Source: DATAYA01 sp036272815 (GTDB lineage Bacteria > Pseudomonadota > Alphaproteobacteria > Acetobacterales > Acetobacteraceae). Taken from it: a DNA stretch of 8,556 nt. A program made the translations under genes and the position numbers. The notes below the pieces were generated by a model that worked only from the letters and a program-made list of their open reading frames with translations, did not search any database and was not told where the DNA came from. The DNA lies in the NCBI GenBank assembly GCA_036272815.1, contig DATAYA010000288.1, positions 1 through 8,556 on the forward strand. The letters are read 5' to 3'. Positions 1-6,329 of this stretch are shown here, piece after piece; position 1 is the stretch's first letter; each line of letters begins with the position of its first letter.

Positions 1-362
1 AAGTGCCGCGTCATCCAGCGCCGCCAGCGGATCTGCAACCACTGGTTCAGATAGACGCGATAGACCGCGACGACGATGTAGAGCGCCACGACCTCCAGGA
101 AGCCCGGCATGATGCCGAAGAGGCCGGCAGGGTCGCGGCGATACCAGAGCAGGAGTTGCAGGAACGCCTGCCAGTCCTTGTGCTGCAGCGCGTCGTAGAA
201 CGCGCCGTTCCAGAAATTCAGTACCACCGTCATGCCGACCATCAGCAGGTTCAGCCCGATGATGACCGCGAGCAGGCCGCGCGCGGACCAGCGCTCCTCG
301 GAGCGGAAATAGGGGCGCGAGAGCATCCAGGCATCGCGCAGGAACGGGCCGAGGCCGCGCAT
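1..362 (-). CDS. SbmA/BacA/YddA-like ABC transporter, N-terminal part (cut by window edge)
   Basis: The first 120 codons are present; the rest lies left of the window. The N-terminus has a family-like layout: a short amphipathic lead with 'RPYFRSEERWSARGL' (residues 16-30), a first membrane segment at about 30-50, 'FWNGAFYDALQ' (50-60), and a second membrane segment at about 84-104 running into 'YLNQWLQIRWRRWMT' (104-118). This 'SEERW...N.W...FY.ALQ...YLNQ.LQIRWRRW' pattern is typical of the SbmA/BacA peptide-uptake and YddA-type permease domain, which in YddA-like members is fused to a C-terminal ATPase domain. The ATPase part, if present, is not visible, so ABC status is inferred. The ATG follows the TGA of the DUF1499 gene with no gap. 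AAGGAG at 378-373 (minus strand), 10 bases before the ATG, supports this start. The cargo is unknown. Confidence 0.8.
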   Translation of the reverse strand, partial: MRGLGPFLRDAWMLSRPYFRSEERWSARGLLAVIIGLNLLMVGMTVVLNFWNGAFYDALQHKDWQAFLQLLLWYRRDPAGLFGIMPGFLEVVALYIVVAVYRVYLNQWLQIRWRRWMTRH

Positions 363-842
363 TCAGTCGTTGCTCCTTGCAGGCGTCGGATCGAGCGCCG
401 CGATCCAGGTTGTCAGGCGCTTGCGGTTCACCCCGAAATCCGAGCGCCCGTAGACGCTGCGCGACCACAGGACCAGCCTCGCTGTCCCGTCATTCGCCGG
501 CAGCACCTGCACCGTTACCAGGTCGGGGAAGTTGAACACGGCACTCCTGGCGACGTAGTCCGCCTGCATCCGGTCCGGGAACGCTGCCTGCAAGTAGGTG
601 CGCGGCTCCGATTGCGCCACCGCCCGGGCGCGGGCGAACAGGGTCTCGGGCGTGAGCGGATAGGCGGGCGTGACCAGGTCGGGCTTCGGTGAGAAGCTGG
701 CGGGCGCGGCGAGCGCGGTGTTCGGGCTGGCCGGCCGGACGAGGTGGGCGAAGTCGATCGGCGTGGGCGCCGGCACGCCGGCAGCCCCTGCCTGCCCGCA
801 GGCCGGCAGCACGAGGCCGAGCAGCATGGCGAGCAGCGTCAA
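363..842 (-). CDS. DUF1499 family lipoprotein
   Basis: This is a 159-residue protein. A short hydrophobic leader ends in a lipobox-like 'LPAC' with the candidate lipidated cysteine at residue 15. A low-complexity Ala/Pro stretch follows to about residue 60, then a DUF1499-like domain at about 63-150. The domain ends in 'SRSVYGRSDFGVNRKR', the family's most recognisable block, followed by 'WIAAL'. DUF1499 has no established biochemical role that I can name. The start is TTG at 842: an in-frame stop lies upstream, no other ATG or GTG is available there, and the next ATG (827) would leave only nine residues before the cysteine. The leader lacks the usual basic n-region, so the start is not certain. 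A GGGGAAGG run lies directly upstream. The stop abuts the ATG of the downstream transporter gene, so co-translation is likely. A periplasmic, membrane-anchored location is inferred. Confidence 0.8.
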   Translation of the reverse strand: MTLLAMLLGLVLPACGQAGAAGVPAPTPIDFAHLVRPASPNTALAAPASFSPKPDLVTPAYPLTPETLFARARAVAQSEPRTYLQAAFPDRMQADYVARSAVFNFPDLVTVQVLPANDGTARLVLWSRSVYGRSDFGVNRKRLTTWIAALDPTPARSND

Positions 843-910
843 GCCTTCCCCGCTCGTGCCGCGGTCTGGCGGAGGATTTCCGCGGCGATGCGGGTCCCGT
901 CAGCGGTCAT
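839..910 (-). pseudogene. 23-codon frame resembling the N-terminus of a DUF3253 protein
   Basis: A short frame opens with ATG at 910 and encodes 'RIAAEILRQTAARAGK' (residues 7-22) before a TGA at 841-839. This resembles the start of DUF3253 proteins, which as I recall them begin with an 'I...IL...AARGPGK' block followed by 'CPSEVARAL'; here the sequence stops after GK-A. None of the remaining family motifs is found in the adjacent frames. Its TGA overlaps the TTG start of the DUF1499 gene (TTGA), a geometry seen in coupled genes. It is either a truncated remnant or a short translated leader. Recognition rests on about 16 residues, so confidence is low. The rest of the 843-968 gap shows only a short palindrome at 931-940 and no gene. 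Confidence 0.35.
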
Positions 911-968
911 GGCGCAACGCTGCCTCGCCGCCCGCGCGGGGGCAAGTCTCGGCGCGACTAATCTTTGG

Positions 969-3866
969 TCATCTGGCATCCGGCAGCGATGCGGCGAGCA
1001 CGCGGACCGAGTGGACGGCCCGCCGGCCAGCAAGGTCGGCGATCTGGTGGCGGCAGGAGAAGCCGTCGGCCACGATCAGCGCCTCCGGCCCAGCTTCGCG
1101 CACGGCCGGCAGCAGGCCGGCCTCGGCCATCGCGCGGGACTCCGCCTGTGTCTCGGCCTGGTAGCCGAACGCACCCGCCATGCCACAGCAGGTTGCAGCG
1201 ATCGGCCGCACGTCGAGCCCCGGGACGCGCCGCAGCGCTGCCAGGGCGGGGGCGAAGGCGCCGGCCGATTTCTGGTGGCAATGCCCGTGGACGTGCGCCA
1301 CGGCCGCGCGTGGTCGGAGCGCCAGAGCATGCCCGTTCGCTGCCAGGAATTCCGACAACAGCACCGCCCGTCCGGCAAGGTCTTGGGCCTCCACCCCGGG
1401 CAGGAGGGACAGAAATTCGTGGCGCAGCGTCATCACGCAGGAGGGTTCGAGCCCGACCACGACCCGACTGCCGGCCAGCGCCGCCAGCGTCCGCCGCGCC
1501 TCCGCCCGCGCCCGCTCCACCAGGCCCACGGCGAGCCAGGTGCGGCCGCAGCAGAGCGGGCGTCCACCCGCCTCCGGCCGCACCGCCCGCCAGCCGGCAG
1601 CGGCGAGCACGCGCATCGCGTCGCGCAGATTGTCAGGCTCGAAGGCGCGGCTGAATGTGTCGGCGAACAGCACCACCTCGCGCCCGCTGCCCGGCGCCGG
1701 CAGCTCGGCGTCGCGGAACGCATCGCGCCGCCAGGCCGGCAGGGGGCGGTCGGCGCTGATCCCGAACCGTCGCTCGCCTGCGCGGCGCAGCATCGGCATC
1801 CGGTTACGCAGGTTGAGGAGCGGCGCGAACCGAGCGGCGTGCGGGGCGAGCACCGGGAGGGAGGCGATCAGCCGCTCCCGCCGGCCGATCCCGTGGCGGG
1901 ACGCGCGTGCCGCCAGCACCTCGATCTTCAGCTTCGCCATATCGATGCCGGTCGGGCACTCCCGCCTGCATGCCTTGCAGGAGACGCAGAGGCGCATCGC
2001 TTCGGCCAGCGCGTCAGAGGCGAGCGCATCAGAGGCGAGCGCATCCGGCCCGAGCTGGCCGGTCAGCGCCAGCCGCAGCGTGTTGGCGCGGCCGCGCGTG
2101 ACGTGGGTCTCGTCGCGCGTGACGCGGAAGCTCGGGCACATGATGCCGGCATCGAAGGTGCGGCAGGTGCCGTTGTTGTTGCACATCTCGACCGCACCCA
2201 GCATCCCGCCCGGATGCTCCGACCAGTCGAGCACCGGTGCTGCCGGCGCCGGGGCGTAGTCCGGGCCGTAGCGGAACAGGGTGCGGTCATCCATCCTCGG
2301 CGCCCGCACAATGCGGCCGGGGTTGAGCCGCGCGTCGGGGTCGAACGCGTCCTTGACCGCCTCGAAGGCGCGCACGATCCGGGGGCCGAACATCGCCTCG
2401 TGGAACTCGCTCCGTGCGAGGCCGTCGCCGTGCTCGCCGCTGTGCGAGCCCTTGTATTCGCGCACAAGAGCAAATGCCTCCTCGGCGATCGCGCGCATCC
2501 GGCGCACGTCGGCGCCGTCTTTCATGTTCAGCACCGGCCGCACGTGCAGGCAGCCGACCGAGGCGTGCGCGTACCACGTCCCCTTGGTGCCGCGGCGATC
2601 GAACAGATCGTCGAGCCGGGCGGTGAACTCCGGAAGATCGTCGAGATCGACCGCGCAATCCTCGATGAACGAGACCGGCTTCGCGTCGCCCTTCATCGAC
2701 ATCATGATGTTGAGCCCGGCCTCGCGCACCGAGGCGATCTCCGCCTGGAACCGCGCCTCGGTTGCGCGCACGACCGCACCGGGGTAGCCGAGATCGGCCA
2801 TCATCGCGTCGAGTTCGGCGAGCCTCGCCAAGAGGGGTGCATCGGCGTCGCCGTGGAACTCGACGAGCAGAAGAGAATCCGGCTCGCCGAGCAGCATGCG
2901 GTCGATCACCGCGCGGTAGATCGGGATGCCGCGCCCGAGGTCGATCATCGTGCGATCGACCAGCTCGACCGCCTCGGGATCGAGCGTCACCAGATGCCGC
3001 GTCGCCGCCATCGCGGCCCGGAAGGTCGGGAACTGGCAGATGCCGACGACTTTCCGCGGCTTGATCGGTGCCAGGGCAAGCTCCACCGCGGCGGAGAAGG
3101 CGAGCGTGCCCTCCGAGCCGACCAGAAGGCGGGCGAGATTGTCGCGGCCCGCCGCGTGCGCCGCCGGCGTCAGCGCGTCGATGTTGTAGCCGCCGACGCG
3201 GCGAAGCTGGCGCGGGAAGCGGGCGGCGATCTCGTCCGCCTCGGTCCTGCCGAGTGCCCGGAGGGTCTGCAACAGGTCGGCGATGCGCGGCGGGATGTCC
3301 TCGCCGAAATTGTCCGGCACCACGCCGAATTCGTGCCGCGTGCCGTCGGCGAGAATCGCATCGATCGCGCGGACGTTGTCGGCCATCAGGCCGTAGCGGA
3401 TCGACTTGGACCCGCAGGAGTTGTTCCCCGCCATGCCGCCGATCGTGCAGCGTGCGTGGGTCGAGGGATCGACCGGGAAGAACAGCCCGTGCGGGCGCAG
3501 CGCGCGGTTCAGGTCGGACAGCACGATCCCCGGCTCGACCCGGGCGGTGCGTGCGGCCGGATCGATCTCCAGCACGCGCCGCAGGTGCTTGCTGCAATCG
3601 ATCACCAGCGCGCGGTTGACCGTCTGGCCGCACTGGCTGGTGCCGCCGCCGCGGGCGAGGACCGGCACGCCGTGCGCGCGCGCGATCGCGAGGGCCGCCT
3701 GCACGTCGTCGATCCGACGCGGGACGATCACGCCGAGCGGCATCACCTGGTAGATCGAGGCGTCGGTCGCGTAGCGGCCGCGGTCGGCGGCGGAGAACAG
3801 CACCTCCGCCCCGGTCTCGTGCCGCAGCGCGCTCACGAGGGAAGAGGCGTTAATGTCGGCGTTCAT
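969..3866 (-). CDS. FAD-binding and 4Fe-4S D-2-hydroxyacid dehydrogenase, YdiJ-like fusion
   Basis: This 965-residue protein has the domain order of E. coli YdiJ and GlcD-GlcF-type fusions. The FAD-binding PCMH domain runs from about 40 to 270 ('ARGGGTSQCGQ' at 71-81, 'GGMAGNNSCGSKSIRYGL' at 143-160, 'GSEGTLAF' at 250-257). The FAD-oxidase C-terminal domain spans about 275-520 ('SHSGEHGDG' at 474-482, 'RLNPGRI' at 513-519). Two Fe-S motifs follow: C562, C568 and C577-P, then C627-x2-C630-x2-C633-x3-C637-P. Two CCG-type segments come last ('LCCGR' at 771-775, 'HVHGHCHQK' at 858-866, 'ATCCGMAG' at 891-898). Family members oxidise D-2-hydroxyacids such as D-lactate or D-2-hydroxyglutarate and pass electrons to an acceptor; the substrate here is not determinable. 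The ATG at 3866 has GGAG two bases upstream. An ATG at 3938 has only pyrimidine-rich sequence before it. It is divergent from the aminotransferase gene. Confidence 0.93.
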   Translation of the reverse strand: MNADINASSLVSALRHETGAEVLFSAADRGRYATDASIYQVMPLGVIVPRRIDDVQAALAIARAHGVPVLARGGGTSQCGQTVNRALVIDCSKHLRRVLEIDPAARTARVEPGIVLSDLNRALRPHGLFFPVDPSTHARCTIGGMAGNNSCGSKSIRYGLMADNVRAIDAILADGTRHEFGVVPDNFGEDIPPRIADLLQTLRALGRTEADEIAARFPRQLRRVGGYNIDALTPAAHAAGRDNLARLLVGSEGTLAFSAAVELALAPIKPRKVVGICQFPTFRAAMAATRHLVTLDPEAVELVDRTMIDLGRGIPIYRAVIDRMLLGEPDSLLLVEFHGDADAPLLARLAELDAMMADLGYPGAVVRATEARFQAEIASVREAGLNIMMSMKGDAKPVSFIEDCAVDLDDLPEFTARLDDLFDRRGTKGTWYAHASVGCLHVRPVLNMKDGADVRRMRAIAEEAFALVREYKGSHSGEHGDGLARSEFHEAMFGPRIVRAFEAVKDAFDPDARLNPGRIVRAPRMDDRTLFRYGPDYAPAPAAPVLDWSEHPGGMLGAVEMCNNNGTCRTFDAGIMCPSFRVTRDETHVTRGRANTLRLALTGQLGPDALASDALASDALAEAMRLCVSCKACRRECPTGIDMAKLKIEVLAARASRHGIGRRERLIASLPVLAPHAARFAPLLNLRNRMPMLRRAGERRFGISADRPLPAWRRDAFRDAELPAPGSGREVVLFADTFSRAFEPDNLRDAMRVLAAAGWRAVRPEAGGRPLCCGRTWLAVGLVERARAEARRTLAALAGSRVVVGLEPSCVMTLRHEFLSLLPGVEAQDLAGRAVLLSEFLAANGHALALRPRAAVAHVHGHCHQKSAGAFAPALAALRRVPGLDVRPIAATCCGMAGAFGYQAETQAESRAMAEAGLLPAVREAGPEALIVADGFSCRHQIADLAGRRAVHSVRVLAASLPDAR
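2011..2040. repeat. Two 15-bp in-frame tandem repeats in the dehydrogenase gene
   Basis: Copies GCGTCAGAGGCGAGC (2011-2025) and GCATCAGAGGCGAGC (2026-2040) differ at one base, and a partial third copy begins at 2041. On the minus strand they encode repeated ALASD units at about residues 609-622, between the two Fe-S cysteine motifs. The unit keeps the reading frame, so copy-number change by slippage would vary the linker by five residues. No function is implied. Confidence 0.85.
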
Positions 3867-3971
3867 CGCTCCAGATGACGCTGCAGGCCCGGCCTTGTCC
3901 AATGCGCGGCGGCGCTGGATGGGACGAGGGGTATTCATTGGCGTGAAGGGGGCGAAGGGAGGACATTTCCG

Positions 3972-4004
3972 CCTCTCCCCTTGCGGGAGAGGGTTGGGGT
4001 GAGG
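3972..4004 (-). repeat. Interspersed palindromic repeat, left copy
   Basis: This is a copy of a widespread proteobacterial repeat whose read-through translation yields 'PHPNPLPQGER'-like peptides. CCTCTCCC (3972-3979) pairs with GGGAGAGG (3985-3992) across a five-base loop. A tail, GTTGGGGTGAGG (3993-4004), follows the hairpin. It is inverted relative to the copy at 4040-4072. Confidence 0.85.
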
Positions 4005-4039
4005 AGGGCTTACGCCGTAGCGTCGAGCGGTACCTCCGC

Positions 4040-4072
4040 CCTCACCCAACCCTCTCCCGCAAAGGGAGAGGG
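4040..4072 (+). repeat. Interspersed palindromic repeat, right copy
   Basis: CCCTCTCCC (4050-4058) pairs perfectly with GGGAGAGGG (4064-4072) across the loop GCAAA. The tail CCTCACCCAA precedes it. Its reverse complement matches the left copy except for one indel and one substitution, so the two copies could also form a single hairpin of about 32 bp around a 35-base spacer (4005-4039). It ends 27 bases before the aminotransferase ATG and therefore lies in that gene's probable leader or promoter. Confidence 0.85.
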
Positions 4073-4099
4073 CTTTCTGCTCTGACCGGAGATAAATCC

Positions 4100-5269
4100 A
4101 TGCCGCATCAGCCGGGCCGCCACTTCCTCCAGATCCCGGGGCCCACCAACGTCCCCGATCGCGTCCTGCGCGCGATCGACGCGCCGACGATGGACCATCG
4201 CGGGCCGGCCTTTGGCGAACTCGGCCGCCGTTTGCTCGCAAAACTCCGCCGCGTGTTCCAGACCGAGGGACAGGTCGTGATCTACCCCGCCTCCGGCACC
4301 GGCGCCTGGGAGGCGGCGCTGTGCAACACGCTCAGCCCGGGCGACGCCGTGCTGATGTGCCGCACCGGCTGGTTCGCGACCCTGTGGGAGGAGATGGCAG
4401 GCCGCCTCGGCCTCGCGCCGGAGTTCATCGACACCGACTGGCGCCGCGGCGCCGACCCGGACGCGATCGGCGCACGCCTCGCTGCCGACCCCGCGCACCG
4501 CATCCGCGCGGTCTGCGTGGTCCACAACGAGACCTCGACCGGCTGCGCCTCCCGCATCGCGGAGGTCCGCGCCGCGATGGATGCGGCCGCCCATCCGGCG
4601 CTGCTGCTGGTGGACACGATTTCCTCGCTCGCCAGCATGGAATATCGCCACGATGCCTGGGGCGTCGACGTCACGGTCGCCGGTTCGCAGAAGGGGCTGA
4701 TGCTGCCGCCCGGCCTCTCCTTCAACGCGATCAGCGCCCGCGCGCTGGAAGCAGCCGAGACCGCCCGCCTGCCGCGCAGCTACTGGGACTGGCGGCCGAT
4801 GCTGGCGGCCAACGAGACCGGCTATTTCCCCTATACCCCGGCGACAAACCTCCTCTACGGCCTGGATACGGCGCTCGATCTGCTGCTGGACGAGAGCCTG
4901 CCGGCCGTCTTCGCCCGCCACGAGCGGCACGCCGAGGCGACGCGCCGCGCCGTCCGTGCCTGGGGGCTCGAGGTGCAATGCGCCGAGCCGCGCGACTTTT
5001 CCGCCTCCCTCACCGCGGTTCGCGTGCCGGAGGGGCACAGCGCCGACGCATTGCGGGCGGCGATCCTGGAGCGGTGCAACATGAGCCTCGGCAACGGGCT
5101 CGGCATCCTGCGCGACCGCGTGTTCCGGATCGGCCATCTCGGCGACTTCGGAGATCTCCAACTGATCGGCACGCTCGGCGGGGTCGAGCTGGGCCTGCGT
5201 GCGGCCGGGATCCCGCACCGGCCCGGCGGCGTGCAGGCGGCGATCGACAGCCTCGCCGGCAACACCTAG
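4100..5269 (+). CDS. Class V PLP aminotransferase, serine(alanine/aspartate)-glyoxylate type
   Basis: This 389-residue protein matches the usual length of serine-glyoxylate aminotransferases (about 390-400). The N-terminal signature 'QIPGPTNVPDRVLRAI' (11-26) with 'MDHRGPAF' (31-38) is characteristic. PLP-site features are 'ASGTGAWE' (64-71), 'HNETSTG' (142-148), Asp172 in 'VDTISSLASM', and the Schiff-base lysine K198 in 'GSQKGLMLPPGL'. R343 in 'FRIGHLGD' is the expected substrate-carboxylate arginine. Serine-glyoxylate enzymes make hydroxypyruvate and glycine; close relatives use alanine or aspartate (BhcA of the beta-hydroxyaspartate cycle) as donor, and sequence reading cannot separate them. 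No serine-cycle or bhcBCD genes are nearby. GGAG at 4088-4091, eight bases before the ATG, supports the start. The protein is probably cytoplasmic. Confidence 0.9.
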   Translation: MPHQPGRHFLQIPGPTNVPDRVLRAIDAPTMDHRGPAFGELGRRLLAKLRRVFQTEGQVVIYPASGTGAWEAALCNTLSPGDAVLMCRTGWFATLWEEMAGRLGLAPEFIDTDWRRGADPDAIGARLAADPAHRIRAVCVVHNETSTGCASRIAEVRAAMDAAAHPALLLVDTISSLASMEYRHDAWGVDVTVAGSQKGLMLPPGLSFNAISARALEAAETARLPRSYWDWRPMLAANETGYFPYTPATNLLYGLDTALDLLLDESLPAVFARHERHAEATRRAVRAWGLEVQCAEPRDFSASLTAVRVPEGHSADALRAAILERCNMSLGNGLGILRDRVFRIGHLGDFGDLQLIGTLGGVELGLRAAGIPHRPGGVQAAIDSLAGNT

Positions 5270-5575
5270 GTGCCCCTCCGCGGGCCGATCGTGCTGCCGG
5301 AGGGCTTCAACGAGCTGGGATGCGTCGCGGCGGGCCGCTGCTGTTCAACCGCTTCGACCGCTACGTGGGCGCAAGCCTCGCGCGCTATGGCGAGTTCTCG
5401 CCGGGTGAGGTGGAAGCGTTCCGGCAGATCGTGACCGCCGGGCGGCGTGGTGGTGGAGGTCGGCGCCAATATCGGCGCGCACACGGTGGCCCCATCCCGG
5501 CCGGCGGGCGCTGCCGGTATCGTCGTCGCATTCGAACCGCGCCCCGTCTCCGGGCCGGACGACTGTCCGCTCTGA
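5270..5575 (+). pseudogene. FkbM-family methyltransferase remnant, frameshifted and C-terminally truncated
   Basis: From 5332 one frame reads 'GPLLFNRFDRYVGASLARYG' followed by 'EFSPGEVEAFRQIVTAG', the typical N-terminal half of an FkbM methyltransferase. At about 5443-5446 there is one base too many. The next frame then gives the SAM-binding motif 'VVVEVGANIGAHTV' (5447-5488) and, further on, 'IVVAFEPRP', the usual acidic ribose-binding block, before a TGA at 5573-5575. Nothing of the C-terminal half remains. The family is normally about 230-300 residues. A possible original start is the GTG at 5270, directly after the aminotransferase TAG: 'PLRGPIVLPEGFNELG' follows in that frame and would need a second frame change near 5330. 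The 5' boundary is therefore less certain than the core 5320-5575. FkbM enzymes O-methylate glycans or natural products. Confidence 0.72.
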
Positions 5576-5625
5576 CACGGCTTCCGCCGCACGTCCGGCT
5601 GGGCTTAAGTCGGCGCGTCCGATGC

Positions 5626-5630
5626 AGGAG
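5626..5630 (+). promoter_or_regulatory. Shine-Dalgarno deciding the glutathione transferase start
   Basis: AGGAG sits six bases before the ATG at 5637. This places translation start there rather than at the ATG at 5622, which overlaps the element. The choice gives an N-terminus 'MIEVWSWPTPNG' that aligns with E. coli YfcG without extra residues. Confidence 0.75.
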
Positions 5631-5636
5631 AGCGGC

Positions 5637-6329
5637 ATGATCGAAGTCTGGAGCTGGCCCACCCCGAACGGGCACAAGGTCCATATCGCACTGGAGGAGC
5701 TGGGACTGCCGTATCGCGTCGTTCCGGTCGATATCGGCGCGGGCGCACAGTTCAAGCCGGAGTTCCTGGCGATCACGCCGAACCATCGCATCCCGGCGAT
5801 CGTCGATCCCGACGGGCCGGGCGGTCGCGAGTTGCGGCTGTTCGAGTCCGGCGCGATCCTGATCTACCTGGCCGAAAAGGCGGGACGTCTGATTCCCGCC
5901 GATCCGGCGCAGCGCTACATCTGCCTGCAATGGCTGATGTTCCAAATGGGCAGCGTTGGCCCGATGTTCGGCCAGTGGAACCACTTTGCAACCTATGCGC
6001 CGGAGAAGCTGCCGTACGCGATCGAGCGCTACACCAACGAGGTCGCGCGGCTCTACCGTGTGCTCGACAAGCGGCTGGCCGAGGCGGAATACCTCGCCGG
6101 CGAGTATTCGATCGCCGATATCGCGACCTATCCCTGGGCGCGCAACCCCGGGCGCCGCGGCGTCGATCTCGCCGCCCTGCCACACCTCGCGCGCTGGCTC
6201 GACGCCGTCGCTGAGCGACCGGCGGTGCAGCGCGGCGTCGAGGTGCTGTCGGAGAACCAACGCCGGGGCCCGATGAGCGAAGAGCAGAAGGAGGTGCTGT
6301 TCGGCAAGGTGCAGTTCACGCCGCGCTGA
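5637..6329 (+). CDS. Nu-class glutathione S-transferase (YfcG/YghU-like)
   Basis: This 230-residue protein has the two-domain GST layout. The thioredoxin-like N-terminal domain (1-82) contains 'PTPNGHKV' (8-15), carrying the Thr/Asn pair used by YfcG-type enzymes in place of a catalytic Tyr/Ser/Cys. It also has the cis-proline in 'HRIPAIVDPDG' (50-60) and the glutathione-binding 'FESGAILIYLAEK' (69-81). The helical domain includes 'GPMFGQWNHF' (108-117), 'YAIERY' (127-132) and the N-capping motif 'YSIADIATYPW' (157-167). It resembles E. coli YfcG along its whole length. YfcG has disulfide-bond reductase activity, and Nu-class relatives in Novosphingobium act as glutathione lyases in lignin beta-aryl-ether breakdown. 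The gene is first in an operon: its TGA shares one base with the next ATG (TGATG). The substrate is unproven. Confidence 0.92.
   Translation: MIEVWSWPTPNGHKVHIALEELGLPYRVVPVDIGAGAQFKPEFLAITPNHRIPAIVDPDGPGGRELRLFESGAILIYLAEKAGRLIPADPAQRYICLQWLMFQMGSVGPMFGQWNHFATYAPEKLPYAIERYTNEVARLYRVLDKRLAEAEYLAGEYSIADIATYPWARNPGRRGVDLAALPHLARWLDAVAERPAVQRGVEVLSENQRRGPMSEEQKEVLFGKVQFTPR

Noticed and set aside
931..940. CCCGCGCGGG palindrome as a terminator for the dehydrogenase
   Set aside because: A ten-base GC palindrome is expected by chance at this base composition. It has no loop of normal size and no T-run.
744..3878. Plus-strand open frame of 1044 codons
   Set aside because: It lies antisense to the dehydrogenase, whose motifs are unmistakable. 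The translation is rich in Arg, Gly, His and Gln with no domain, as expected of an antisense frame in GC-rich DNA.
3972..4072. Rho-independent terminator
   Set aside because: The flanking genes diverge, so no transcript ends here, and there is no T-run after either stem. It fits an interspersed repeat better.
3867..4241. N-terminal extension of the dehydrogenase up to 4241, or start at 3938
   Set aside because: The extension reads through the palindromic repeats ('PHPNPLPQGER' peptide) and overlaps the divergent aminotransferase. No Shine-Dalgarno precedes 3938, whereas GGAG precedes 3866, where family similarity begins.
4010..5218. Minus-strand open frame of 402 codons
   Set aside because: It is antisense to the aminotransferase, with no recognisable domain and a composition typical of a shadow frame.
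4100..5269. Firm assignment as BhcA of the beta-hydroxyaspartate cycle
   Set aside because: Sequence features are shared by serine-, alanine- and aspartate-glyoxylate enzymes, and no bhcB, bhcC or bhcD partner is in the window.
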